In this document: piece after piece, positions 23,504-34,246 of the stretch
How the letters are laid out: every line of letters begins with the position of its first letter
How positions within the stretch are numbered: position 1 is the first letter of the stretch
Origin: Rhexocercosporidium sp. MPI-PUGE-AT-0058
Lineage: Eukaryota > Ascomycota > Leotiomycetes > Helotiales
NCBI GenBank assembly: GCA_020746875.1
Contig: JAGTJL010000020.1
Span: forward strand, 558,001-622,000
Direction: 5' to 3'
Length of the DNA: 64,000 bases
Notes under the pieces: model-generated
Told to the model about the DNA's origin: nothing
The model's database searches: none
Seen by the model: the letters and a program-made list of their open reading frames with translations, nothing else
Translations under genes and position numbers: made by a program

Positions 23504-24355
23504 TTACTCGGACAAAGCAGTTCTAAACAAATCCCTCTCCAGTATCTCCTCTTTCCTCTGCACAAGCTCATCTACATCCCAATTAACCCACACAAACCTC
23601 CCCGCCAGGAAACTCGCCTCCCTACTAGCAGACCACGCCACAAAATCCGCCGCGAGTTTAATGTCCGTTTCCACAAACATGCCCTCAAGACCTGACTTGA
23701 TATTCATATCGGTCTTGACCGCACCAGGATGAATAGAGATGAAGCGCGCAGTCGTCTCGGGGACATCAGAGCCGATGATCTCCGAGAAGCGGGCGAGAGC
23801 TGCTTTGCTGGCGGCGTAGGATGCAAGATTGGGAACGCGGACTGAGTATGCACCGATAGTGTTGAGCGTGAGAACCACAGCAGGTTCCGCAGTAGCAGAA
23901 AGCTGCTGTACTTTTCGATGGCGCAGGTACGTTTGCGTAACCAACGCTGTGCCATAGACATTGGTCTTGAAAACATCCCAGAACTCATCTAAATCCGCAT
24001 TAACGAAGTTCACAGGCTTAGCCAGCACGCCTGCGTTGTTGACAAGTATGTCAGGTGAGACGTCGAGGGAGTTGAAAAGTGCCTCGACGTCGGTCTTGGA
24101 TGTGATGTCGACTTTGTGGTAGGTTACTTTGGTGTTTGGGAAGGAGGAGAGGGAGGTGGCTGTTGCTTGGAGCTTGGCTTCTGTGCGGCCGATGAGGATT
24201 ATGGAGGAGACGTTCGCCTGGGCGAAGGATTTGGCGATGGCGGATCCGATTCCGTAACCGCCTCCTGTGATGAGGACGGATTTCCCTGGGAATTCGGATT
24301 GGAGGAGAGCGGGATCCAGACGGGGGTATGGGTCGAGGTGTTCTGTGATTGCCAT
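23504..24355 (-). CDS. Short-chain dehydrogenase/reductase (intact)
   Basis: Intronless classical SDR of 283 residues. The cofactor motif TGGGYGIG is at 30-37, followed by the adenine-ring strand with ILIGR. The NNAG motif is at 106-109 and the catalytic Tyr180-x3-Lys184 pair sits in YAASK. The HPGAVKT segment after the active site is typical. No signal peptide or membrane anchor is seen, so it is probably cytosolic. The arginine in IGRTEA after the second strand suggests NADP(H) preference, which is inference. Substrate cannot be assigned. It differs clearly from the damaged SDR at 18787-19942, which has a longer C-terminal part. Confidence 0.9.
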   Translation of the reverse strand: MAITEHLDPYPRLDPALLQSEFPGKSVLITGGGYGIGSAIAKSFAQANVSSIILIGRTEAKLQATATSLSSFPNTKVTYHKVDITSKTDVEALFNSLDVSPDILVNNAGVLAKPVNFVNADLDEFWDVFKTNVYGTALVTQTYLRHRKVQQLSATAEPAVVLTLNTIGAYSVRVPNLASYAASKAALARFSEIIGSDVPETTARFISIHPGAVKTDMNIKSGLEGMFVETDIKLAADFVAWSASREASFLAGRFVWVNWDVDELVQRKEEILERDLFRTALSE

Positions 24356-24869
24356 TATGGTGAATTTGTGTAAATATTCTTCTGTTCAATAGAGACAAAA
24401 TGAGTTCAGCGAAGCGTCTAGCAAAGTGGATTAACGGTGACAATTGTGATACAGTTCCAAAAAGTAGCTCTTTTTCTCGTCAATATGTACCTAAATCAAC
24501 CGGCACGATAAATAACCAAGCCGATTGCTCGATTACCAACATATCCTGGGAGATTTGTGAAAGAGACATGGCGTTCTTGATTACCAACCAACCTCAATTT
24601 GTAAGGACGGGGTCATTTCCGCGAGTCTGCAGTCGCAGCTCGTAAGCAGAAAGCAATGGGTGCTTTAACAAGCTGCTCAATTGAACGATGTCACTCATGG
24701 TCATCCAAATTTCGAATCACATAACTTGACCTACCACAGGAGGAGTAATCACAACAGAACCATTGAGAAATTTGCTTTCATTATCCATAATCTCAGCATC
24801 AGACTAGCGACAGCGATGCGTCGAAGTTTAAGCCATTACATCAGACCCGATTTCGTAATCATCGCGATA
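24356..24869. other. Promoter of SDR and 3' flank of LRR gene
   Basis: No coding signal. Upstream region of the SDR gene that reads leftward from 24355, plus the 3' flank of the LRR gene ending at 24870. Confidence 0.5.
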
Positions 24870-26898
24870 TCAATTCTTACTACCTAGTGCCTTCTCCCAT
24901 TTCTCAGCATCCTCGACGATCATTCTCCAAGTCGGGTCACCCTCCTTCCAAACCTCATTCATCGGTAAGCCGAGTCGCTTGTCTTGAGTCCGATACATGC
25001 TATCGATCTTTCGAACATCGGGCGTATTTCTCAGGAATCGAAGGTCTTCAGAATTTAAGAAATCGGTATAGGCTTTGATGTGCGGATAATATTTCGCCTG
25101 GTTCGCCACGAGTCGATTGCGGACTTCAAGAGAGCAAGATTTTGGTGAGTGGGTACCTTCGAACATATCCTTGGAGCCGGGAGCAGCATTGGTCACTTGG
25201 ACGTGGTTCACGGCGAACTGGACGAGTTCAGATTGTGCAGCAGTTGATCGGATTTCTTGGATACCAGCGAGGGTGAAGACGGTGCGGCCGAGGTTCAAAG
25301 AGCGAAGGGATGGCGAGAGGATAAGTGGCTTCAAGGCTTCGATGCAAGCGTCATCTAGGTAATTATATTTCTGGTTATGGGCTTTAGTTGTTTGAGACGC
25401 CCCGAGGTCGAGGGTGTGGAGGGGGTGATCTTCAGCTGTGAGTGCTTCGGCAAGAAGAGAAACACCTTTGCTTGTTAGCCCAGCAGAGGCAAGCGTGAGA
25501 CGCTTTAGGGTTTTATTCATCGCAATTCCTGGGGCAAGGAGAGCCTAAAGTCACGACTATCAGTAACAGTTTCGCAACAGTGCAGTATCTCTGGGAGGGG
25601 GTGAGAAATGCTAAACAAGCTGAGCTTACCACGCCGGCATCACCGATGGGATTAGTCGACAAAAACAAGCTCTGAAGCACACATTCGGGCGAAGCAATAT
25701 ACTTTGACAAACTAGCACATGCTCTTTGACCAATACCATTGGCATTCAAGTAGAGGTTTTGAAGTGACGATGGCTTTCCGCAGATAGCATCAATGAAACG
25801 ACCAGTTCCCTCATCGCTAAGCTCGGTAGTCTCGAGGTCCAAAGTTCGAAGATTTCGAGTCCGCAGAACAAGCTCAGCTAGAATTGAAGCGGAGTCAGCA
25901 CCAAAGGGATTCCGCTTAAACCACAGATTGGTGATCGAAATCGAGGCAATCATTTCTGAAGCGAGCATCTGGAGGCCGGTCCGGGTGATGTGGCAGCCAG
26001 CAAGATACCAAGTCTCCATTCGATTTGGGTACTTAGCAATGAAGTCTGTAATCATCTTCGCGCCAGTCGATGAGATAGCGTTATTTCCCAGGAGGAAATG
26101 CTTGATCTGGTTATTGGATTCCAAAGCTTTCATCAATTCTCCAATGTGAGTGGGGCCGACAACCTTTTTGCAAAGATCGAGACGGCCATCGTCGTACACA
26201 ATACCTCGGTCGAACTCAAGCAGAGGGCTATTCCACAGCAGCTCAGAACCTCGAGTCCCATTGTACTCCTTTTCTTGAGCCACAAACTGGAATTTGGACT
26301 TGGAGATTTTGGATTCACCAACCTCACTGAATGCAATGTCCTGTGCCAGAAATGCGAAGATTGGTTCGAAGTCCTCAGGTTTTCCAAGTTCAACTGGCAT
26401 CGGAATTGCTGTTGGTCCTTTCAAGTCAACAGGGTCAATATCTTGGCCAGCCCAAGGTCCTTGTATCCAAATCAACTTTCCGCCAGCGTTGTTTTTGGGT
26501 TGCAACTCAAGGGCCAGCCGGTCTCGCTCATTTTGACGGACGTGTCGCTGGGCAGGAAGCGTCAGACGCTCGTATTGAATAATTGCAGTCAATTCTGCAA
26601 TGTTGGGGAACAAGAGTTTAGCGAGCTGCAATGCGAATGGGCGTTGTGACTTGTTCCGGCGACGAGGTAAGGCTTTGATGACTTTCTCATTGCTGAAGTC
26701 ACCATTTTGGATGGAACGTAGAGCAAGAAGACACTCATCGACGGTGTAGGTAGAATATTTTTGGATTGGAGAGACGTTAGTCTCGTCAGCTTCGATGGCG
26801 ATGTCCTCGAAGGAAGATGTCGAAGTGTCTGATTCGTATGTCAAGTCTGCCGGTGGCGGAGAGGTTGATCGCGCGTTATCTGCTGTATCTCCAATCAT
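24870..26898 (-). CDS. Leucine-rich-repeat (RNI-like) protein
   Basis: Exons 26898-25630 and 25544-24870 join in phase to 647 residues. An acidic, serine-rich N-terminus of about 50 residues leads into a helical region. From about residue 245 there is a series of ribonuclease-inhibitor-like leucine-rich repeats of roughly 28 residues, with signatures such as IKHFLLGNNAIS, LRTLDLETTELSDEG, LQNLYLNANGIG and LQSLFLSTNPIGDAG. The intron falls exactly after the GDAG of one repeat and the next repeat continues in exon 2. The C-terminal 130 residues are non-repeat. No signal peptide or nuclease or kinase domain is seen. Such proteins usually bind partners; the partner here is unknown. Confidence 0.88.
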
Positions 26899-27555
26899 GA
26901 TGATGGAAGGTATTCGCAGTGCAAGGGAGCCAAGGAGTTTTGACCTTGCTCTTGTATATGTGCACGAATCGATTTTAAAGATGAAGGATCCAGGCTTTCA
27001 GCACATTGAAGAGGTTCCAGCTTCAATTCGAGGAATAAATAGCGGTGTAGGTGACGAAAGAGGCATGTATGTGCAAGTACGTCACAAGCCACGATCGAAA
27101 CGTTATGATGATGGTAATAAAGATCAAGTGCAAAATATTCGTGATGCAAGTCGAGATCTTTGGGAAATCTATTCCAGTTATGAGGAAGTCATTTATGTAC
27201 AGAGTTTTTGCTTGGCTCGAGTCACATTTGGAGTCACCCGGCGAGCTAAGCGAGTCGTCACTTCCAGGTTGCTAATGAACGGATGTGGTAGTCGAAGGGC
27301 GTGAATATGTTTCTACATGTCAATTCATCATTTCTTTCCAAATTTAAAGACACAAGTTACATTCACTGTACTGGCAAAAGACATTCGTTTAACAATCAAG
27401 TAATTCGAGCGTGATGTACACGTGATACCATTAGTCAGTCAGCTTCGAGATTACTCCACCATCTCTGTGAATCTCTCAAGAAGCTTTAGCTTGCAACACA
27501 ATCTCTGACAAGAAGTAGCCATTATCCTCACGATTTTCTCCAATCGATATCGGTC
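26899..27555. promoter_or_regulatory. Divergent promoter region, LRR gene and aldo/keto reductase
   Basis: The 657-bp region between two divergent start codons must contain both promoters. Open frames in it show no family resemblance. Confidence 0.45.
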
Positions 27556-28431
27556 ATGGGCTATCAAGACTGTGGTACTATACCTCCAGTCGGTCTGGGA
27601 ACATTCCGTCTGAAGCGCGAATGCGTCAAGCCAGCTGTTCGCGATGCTATTCAACTCGGATACCGTCATATTGATACAGCATCTATTTACCGCAATGAAA
27701 CTGAGATTGGGCAAGTACTCCAAGAGCTATACGCATCAGATGTGAACAGCTTATCCCGATCCGACCTCTGGATTACCTCGAAACTGTCCCCTTACGACAT
27801 GGCGACTCCACGAAAGGCGCTTCTCAGTTCATTGTCAGCACTTCAAACTTCTTACCTGGATCTGTATCTCATCCATTGGCCTGCCATGGCACGAAAGCCA
27901 GCTTCAAGCCCAGAAAATAAGAGTTTGCGACTCGAAGCTTGGCGAATGCTGAATGAGGCTAAAAAGGAGGGCCTTGTGAGACATATTGGAGTGTCCAATT
28001 TTACTGTCGAGCATCTAAACGAATTGAGCGAGACGCAATGGGGTATCGGCCATGCATTTGTCCAAATGGAGATTCATCCGTGGTACTGGAAGGATGCAGC
28101 TGAGATCCAGAGAGTCTTCTCGGAGCACAATTTGACGGTAGTGGGGTATGCACTTCTTGCCGAGGGGAAGTTGCTGGCAAACGACTGTCCAGCGATCATC
28201 GATCAAATCTCAGAGAAAACAGGGTTGACGAAAGTTCAAGTGGTTTTAGCATGGGCTTTAAGCAGGGGCTGGGGTGTGTTGGCGAAGAGTGTAGATACAA
28301 ACCACCTGCGACAAAATCTCGAGACTCTGACCTTGGTGTACAAATTGACAGCTGACGATATCTTGGCCATGGACGAGATATCCTCGGAGCAAGAAGAGAA
28401 GCAATGCTGGGATCCTAGGCTTGTCAAATGA
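27556..28431 (+). CDS. Aldo/keto reductase
   Basis: NAD(P)H-dependent carbonyl reductase of 291 residues without introns. The catalytic tetrad is complete: Asp40 and Tyr45 in the HIDTASIYRNE motif, Lys76 in ITSK, and His107 in LIHWP. The cofactor-side motif GVSNFTVEHL and the late LAWALSRGWGVLAKS segment are typical of the AKR barrel. The loop usually ending in IPKS reads LAKS here. The start lies at the family N-terminus. It is convergent with the oxygenase-like gene downstream; no shared pathway can be claimed. Substrate is unknown. Confidence 0.92.
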   Translation: MGYQDCGTIPPVGLGTFRLKRECVKPAVRDAIQLGYRHIDTASIYRNETEIGQVLQELYASDVNSLSRSDLWITSKLSPYDMATPRKALLSSLSALQTSYLDLYLIHWPAMARKPASSPENKSLRLEAWRMLNEAKKEGLVRHIGVSNFTVEHLNELSETQWGIGHAFVQMEIHPWYWKDAAEIQRVFSEHNLTVVGYALLAEGKLLANDCPAIIDQISEKTGLTKVQVVLAWALSRGWGVLAKSVDTNHLRQNLETLTLVYKLTADDILAMDEISSEQEEKQCWDPRLVK

Positions 28432-28654
28432 GGGGCAAGAATTGGATCAATTGATCAATATAGATTATCTTCTGGTCCAGACAAACCCCAAAAATAGTCA
28501 CTTTCCTACCCTGTATCTTCGAAAATGCACTCCTTGGTTTATCTTCCCAATCAAATATGCGATAAGTAGTCTCGGACTGCGTCCTCCGGGATGTCTTTGT
28601 ACAAGTAATTGGGGTAACGCTCAAAAAGCTCGCATCATGTTTGCTTGAGCAACG

Positions 28655-29465
28655 CTATCTGCTCTTCAACCCAAGGTTCCACCTCTTCTCTCTTCGGGGA
28701 TTCGCGAGCAGTGTCTGCCACCTCGACCTGCTCAATTGCATTTTCACGTTCTCTTGAAGTCGGCGAAGCTTGTGAAGGAGGAAGTGGTTCTGCAATCCAG
28801 CTACATTAGGGTGGGAGAGGTTGATACTGCGAAGCGATGTACCACTATCGTCGAGTCTAGTATCGGCGAAGGCGAAGCCTGTAACCATGCTGATTCGTTC
28901 CAGTGAATTTTTGGCTCGCAGAGCAGCGTGCGTAAGATGAGCTCCTTGAATTAGGATGACTCCTCCCATTTTTGCACCCCGCGCCTTCAATATCGAACCA
29001 TCTCCGATCCGAATTGCTGTCTTGCCACCGTCCATGGAACTAGTGTTGGTCAGCATAACAACGCAGGATATTTGAGTCGAGTCACGATGCCATGCATCTG
29101 TCATGATCTCGTCGAATTGAGATTCAGTGGTGGTCGATGCCTCCAATGGCCCAGATGGGACCTCACCGAGCTTATACACACCTGCAAGCCCCTCAGGTCC
29201 CAGTTGGACGTTGCAGTAACCTGTCTCCCCTTTTCTATCAAGCAGTTTCAAGGGAAGGCCGAAAGCTCTACTCACGCATTTGACAGTGGCGGGATGGTTC
29301 CAAGCTCTGTTTATCCAGGTTGCAACCTGCACTGATTAGCGAACGATTTCTTTTTGGCTATCGGAAAACACACGTCCTTATGCTGGCTTATTGAGCATGG
29401 TGCTCAAACCCAGGCTTGCATATTTGACTATCAATCCAAGAGGTAGAAGGACCTGCTCGAAACCG
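28655..29465 (-). CDS. 2OG-Fe(II) oxygenase-like protein, 5' part unresolved or broken
   Basis: The long exon 28655 to about 29325 encodes some 220 residues with a His-x-Asp pair (WHRDST) and a distal histidine region (QGAHLTHAAL). This fits the iron site of a 2OG-Fe(II)-type oxygenase fold. The exon opens without an ATG; the first usable codon is GTG behind a splice-acceptor-like sequence. A further coding-like exon upstream, 29465-29391, ends in SQICKPGFEHHAQ and then an in-frame TAA at 29390-29388. No GT donor in the right phase joins the two; only weak non-consensus donors such as GC would. Possible earlier exons lie towards 29580. I see either a gene whose splice donor was lost by mutation, or a structure I cannot resolve. 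Confidence 0.5.
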
Positions 29466-29835
29466 CTTTATGGGAAGCACTTTTTTAGTACCCTTGAAAG
29501 ACATAGGGGTCATGCATATGTACCTCCTGGGTCTGATAGCTTTCTAATGTTGTCTTTCCAAAAAGGCTGTTGTCATTAGCGACTAGACGAACAGACAGGT
29601 GATCTAAGCCTGAAAACGAACAACGGTTCTGGGTGTGCACTGTACGGATTCTGGCCTACAACCACGCTTGGTACGTATCGAGTCTGGAGGGTCGATTTGG
29701 TTATCTGGCTCCATTCTGTAATGTCAAGATAAGATATACTCACCACCTTATCTCCTTGTCATTGTATACTATCGTCATCTCACCCCTTCAAGGAGCCGAA
29801 GTTCAGCAAGTCCACTCAGCCCTATCATCACCATC
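29466..29835. other. Gap between oxygenase-like gene and transporter relic
   Basis: May contain undetected 5' exons of the oxygenase-like gene (a coding-like block near 29500-29570 on the minus strand) and the former promoter of the transporter relic. Nothing firm. Confidence 0.3.
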
Positions 29836-31657
29836 ATGTCTGTACTCGACCGTCTCACGGAATGCCGGGCAGGGGACACAGATGGGGTTCAACCCACCTC
29901 CACTTCTGCTGGGTCTGACATTAGTCCCATTACTGGTGGAGATAAGGCGGTTAAATCGACCTATGGTATGGATAGTTCGCCCATGGATGTCGATTCGGGG
30001 TCCAGAAGTATATTGGGGTTAATATTAAACTCGGTGAACAGGGTGCCCAACGCATCGAGTTAATGCAGCAAGTCTTAGAGGAATATGGCAAGAAATAAGT
30101 TATATCTTCACGGCGTAAGGAAAAAACTTGCACCTTTTCGGGGTACTTACTGACATGATTAATCTAAAGATTGAGACTTCGAATGATTGCATAGTACGCA
30201 GTCCATACCCCGCGACATCAAGACGAGGATTCCGACTTTCGTTTAGCGAATTTGACGAGACCACATTCTCAACGTACTACAACCACGCCATCTCCGATTT
30301 CAGCCGTACAGCATCACCGCTATCACATTCCTGTTCGGTATCTATGCCATCATTTTATTGCTCTTTAAGTACCAGAACCGCGCAAAAAGGCTAGAAATAG
30401 CACTATTCCAGGGACCACGAATGACTCTCTCGGAGGCGGCATCAGCACTCGACCTCGGAGGACTGATGATCATCATCTTTGCTTTGCCTTAATCCTCATT
30501 CCCCTCTCGCTAGCCGCTCTGCAACCACAGGGCTTCAAGACCCACTGGATCATTGTTCTTGTCGTACTTAGAAGGGTACTTCTTCTGCCCTACCTGTGTT
30601 CGAGACATATATTCCGGAGCAACCTTTCATACCGTGGGGATGGTTAAAGCATCACAGCATTGAGCTCGCGTTCCTTCTGTACTTCTCTGACTACATGGCT
30701 GCTGCGGCTAGTCATAATTTCATATATGACTGGGCGCTTGCTGCACATAACTTCACCATCATCCAAGCAGTCAACTTATTCTATATTAGCAGCGTCGTAG
30801 TCTTTTGCACAGGTACGGTATTTGGGCTCATTATATGGAAGACGAAACAGTATAGTGGTGCGCGGATCATGGGTGGAGCCATTACCCGAATCGTTGTGTA
30901 TGGTGTCATGTTCCGCGTACGAACTACCAATCCAAGCAGAGCCGTGCTATTCATCGTGCAACTGGTTCAGTAAGTTTTGCTTGCGTCACACCCCATACCC
31001 AAGGTCACATGCCCGGACACACTTGAGATGGGTACTAACAACATCATAGGGGTCTCGGTAGCAGTATCGTCCAAACTGGTAGCTATGTTGCAGCGTGGTC
31101 AATGTTCCCCATTCCAATGCTGCTCCGATGGCATCTCTAGTCGTGTGACAGGTACACTTGGAAGCGCTATTGGCACTGCCATCTCAGGAGCCATCTACCC
31201 TCACACATTCAGAGAGGAACTGGCCAAGGCACTCGGCGATGACTCGACGTCTGAGCTCATTGATACACTATTCAACTCCATCACTTCAACCTTAATCCCA
31301 GCCTGGGGAACTGTCGAAAGAAGTGCCATCAACACCGCTGTGAGTAGTCGCTGTCACGGAATGGAGCGAATCGTGGCTGACAAATGCGTAGTTTGTCAAA
31401 GTTACCTCGTATTTCTTCATTGCAGCAATGGCGATCATCGTGCCTTGCTTTTCGATCATTTGGTATTTGCCTAACCAGACTTTTGAAGTATGCCCTCCCA
31501 TCTTCTTTTAAGCGAGCAATACTGACAAACTTGCAGTGATAGCCAGAACTTGATTGAGGAGAACGGCATGTTGGATGGGAAGATCACCCTCATGCATAAT
31601 ACTACGACTGCTGAGGGTCGTCGAGCTGAGAACAAAAAGACTAAGGAGATCAAGTGA
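29836..31657 (+). pseudogene. MFS siderophore-iron transporter relic
   Basis: Degraded copy of a siderophore-iron/H+ symporter of the SIT/ARN branch of the major facilitator superfamily. The start (29836) and hydrophilic N-terminus are readable. A frame change follows near 30003 before the QRIELMQQVLEEYG segment, which runs into a TAA near 30096. The first transmembrane half is then largely missing. Readable pieces resume near 30298-30390 and 30420-30545, both with frame changes. A long piece at 30600-30970 carries the LLYFSDYMAAAASHNFIYDW and MFRVRTT regions. Late pieces at 31065-31340, 31400-31490 and 31535-31657 end in a lysine-rich tail. At least four frame changes and several stops exclude a functional protein. 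An internal deletion of several helices is likely. Confidence 0.85.
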
Positions 31658-32404
31658 CGTGATGTAAGGGCAGCAGGTGAGAAGATGAGAACAGGGAGTG
31701 CGGGGTCCGAGTAGCTGTATAGACCGTGACCTGGTGCAACGTATAGTTTAACTTTTTGTGCCTCACAGTGCTCACTTCTCTTTCTTCCTTAGGCGTGGAG
31801 GCATCAGGAACGGCTTACATTTGGTGACTACGATGGAGGAGTGAAGTGCGGTGCATTGCAGGCAAAGTCCCCTAATCTTCACTGAAGAGGAGAGAACCGT
31901 TATACATCCCTGAGCTGTGAACCTCAGGACTTGCAGAACGACATAACATGCTGGTTCTTGCATCTTGCAGTTTGCAGATCAAATTCTCCGCCACATGAGG
32001 CTGCAAAGAAAAGCCGGACGAAGGTTCAAAAATGTAGCAGCCCTGAAGAAGCAGCCATAGTGCTCAACGGGGAACGTCAAGAAACAGTTGATCATGACCC
32101 AGGGGATTACAGGAGAAATATGAGAACATTGACCAGATGTTCATGCGTAAGTGTGGTTGAGTGTCACTGGGTTGAGGTTCACGGGTGAAGTCGGGCTAGT
32201 CCGAAATGGGATAGTTCACTTTCAGCCTTGCGATAGACATTCTCCGCCTTGTGTCTTCGCGCGTCGAGCATTCACAACAACTCGACTGTTAACTCGACGT
32301 CCTCCAACGTAGTCGGGGATTCGAAATAATGTCAGCAGATCCATAGTCGAGTTCACAGCCTCGATCGTCAGCTGCAGACCTTTGCTGTCAATTGCCCAAC
32401 CACA
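31658..32404. other. Intergenic, promoter of the CSN12-like gene
   Basis: No recognisable gene. The right-hand 150 bp is the leader and promoter of the gene starting at 32405. Confidence 0.45.
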
Positions 32405-34181
32405 ATGGCTGTCCTCGACCAATTCCTTTCCTCCATCCTCAGTTTTCTCAAAGCAAAAGATGCTGTTCAGCTACAGAGCTTCCTCCAAGTCGAGCCTCCA
32501 TTGCCCGCCGAATATCTACAATTGAGCCAGGAGCTGCGATCTAGATGGAGTGATGGGAAGAAGCTTGAGCAGCACATTGAGAGGCTCCTCCCATTCAACG
32601 ACGATGACAAGGCTGACGAGGGAGGGGCATGGCCCGGATTCCTGTCATTCATACAAGAATACCTAGAGTTTTGGAAGGACGCCGACTTCGAGGATCTGGT
32701 TTCAACGCATGTGAAGCTATCTGCCTTGATAGTGTGAGTGTCTTGGGAGCCCACGTTACCATACTTGTCCTAACAGAACCACGCGCAGTTCTTGCAATAC
32801 CGCCATGTCGAATGCAACATACGGGCTGGTGATGCTTCCTACTTCTATACGCCTATGTTCTAGTCTAGCGAGACTTGCAATCATGCTCGACAAGAGGCCG
32901 GACCTGACACGGAGGATGGTGGAAGTGAAGGATGTTGATCAGGGGGAGAAGAAAACGCTAGTTGAGAGTACTGCGGAAACTATACAGAGGGCTTTTACAT
33001 TATGTCTCAACGAGAGAACAACAAGCAGGAATGGTATAGGACGAGATGGGAAGCCCGAAGGAAAAAAGATTGGCATATACTCGTTTGCGAATATGGTTCT
33101 CAAACTGCTCTTCAAAGTATGGATCCTCTACCACATCCGAGACGCCTGACTCTAACGTACTTCCCAGAGTCGGAAAACTTCATTGGCAAAACAGCTTTTC
33201 ACAAACATCGTCGCTGCTTCGCCTCCATTGGGCCTTTACCCAGCAGCGCAACGGGTCACATACCTCTATTACCTTGGTCGATATCATTTCGCAACTGGCC
33301 ACTTCTACTACGCGCAGCAATGCCTCCAGTCTGCATATGATCAATGCCACAATCAATGCATCAAGCAGCGTCGGACAATCCTCATATACCTCGTCTCGGC
33401 AAATTTGATTCTTGGCCGTCTCCCTTCCTCGGCATTCGCGGGTCGCCCAGAGTCAGACATCCTAGAGAAGTTCCTCCCAATTGCAAACGCAATTCGGAAG
33501 GGAAACATGCCTGCATTCAAAAGAGCTCTGGGGCCGGAGTTTGGACATGAAAGATGGTTCTTCGAACACGGCATTCTGCTGCAGCTTCAATCAAGATGTG
33601 AAGTCTTGGTCTGGCGCTCGCTCGCTCGTCGAGTCTTCCTACTTACCTACAACTTTCCCTGGGACCCGGAATCCAAGAAAGCTCCAACGCTGAGTCTAGA
33701 TGACGTGGTTGCTGCCTTTCAGTTCTGCCAAAAGGTGCTGGAAGGGTGGCAGAAGCCAGTTGATCCACATGCATTTATGCAATCTGGTCGTACTCACACC
33801 AACGCACTGTTTATGAAAGCCCCGGATCTTGTACCTCCACCGCAGGGCCCAAAAAGTCTATTGATCGGACGTGGCATGATTTTTGGTAACAAAATGCCGG
33901 AATTAAGCGACGTCGAGCCGATCATTGCGAGTCTCATCCAGCAAGGCTTACTCCACGGGTTCATCAGTCACACCCAGGGCAAATTTGCCATCATCGGAGC
34001 GAAACAAAAAGGTGGACCACTACAAGCTGGATTTCCCCCTGTGTGGGAAGTTTTACGGGACAGGGCTGTGTCTGAACATAGAGTTGCTGAATGCCCGGGT
34101 TGGGTTCAGAGAGAGAAGAACTTGGGCATGGGAGGAGTGGTCAACTTGACTGGTGCAAGGCCTGCGGGTGAAAACAACTGA
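32405..34181 (+). CDS. PCI-domain protein, CSN12/Thp1-like
   Basis: Exons 32405-32733, 32777-33116 and 33168-34181 join in phase to 560 residues. The middle and C-terminal parts match the PCI-type helical repeat and winged-helix region of COP9-signalosome subunit 12 / TREX-2 Thp1 proteins. They include the SRKTSLAKQLFTNI segment after intron 2, the YLYYLGRYHFATGHFYYAQ repeat, LIYLVSANLILGRLPS and the winged-helix LIQQGLLHGFISH. These are scaffolds rather than enzymes. CSN12-like proteins act in nuclear mRNA-export or signalosome-type complexes. The N-terminus from 32405 begins at the first ATG in frame. The gene converges closely (65 bp) with the conserved gene on the other strand. Confidence 0.87.
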
Positions 34182-34246
34182 AGACATTCTTGGAAAATAA
34201 GAAGGAACGAAACCAAGACTATTGTAACGAAAGGAGAGGATTGCGA

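Noticed and set aside
29862..29885. GGGGTTCAACCC, T-arm-like
   Set aside because: It lies within the readable N-terminus of the transporter relic and no cloverleaf can be formed.
27556..31657. Reductase, oxygenase and transporter as a secondary-metabolite or siderophore cluster
   Set aside because: No backbone synthase is present, the reductase is generic, and the other two loci appear damaged; adjacency alone is not enough.
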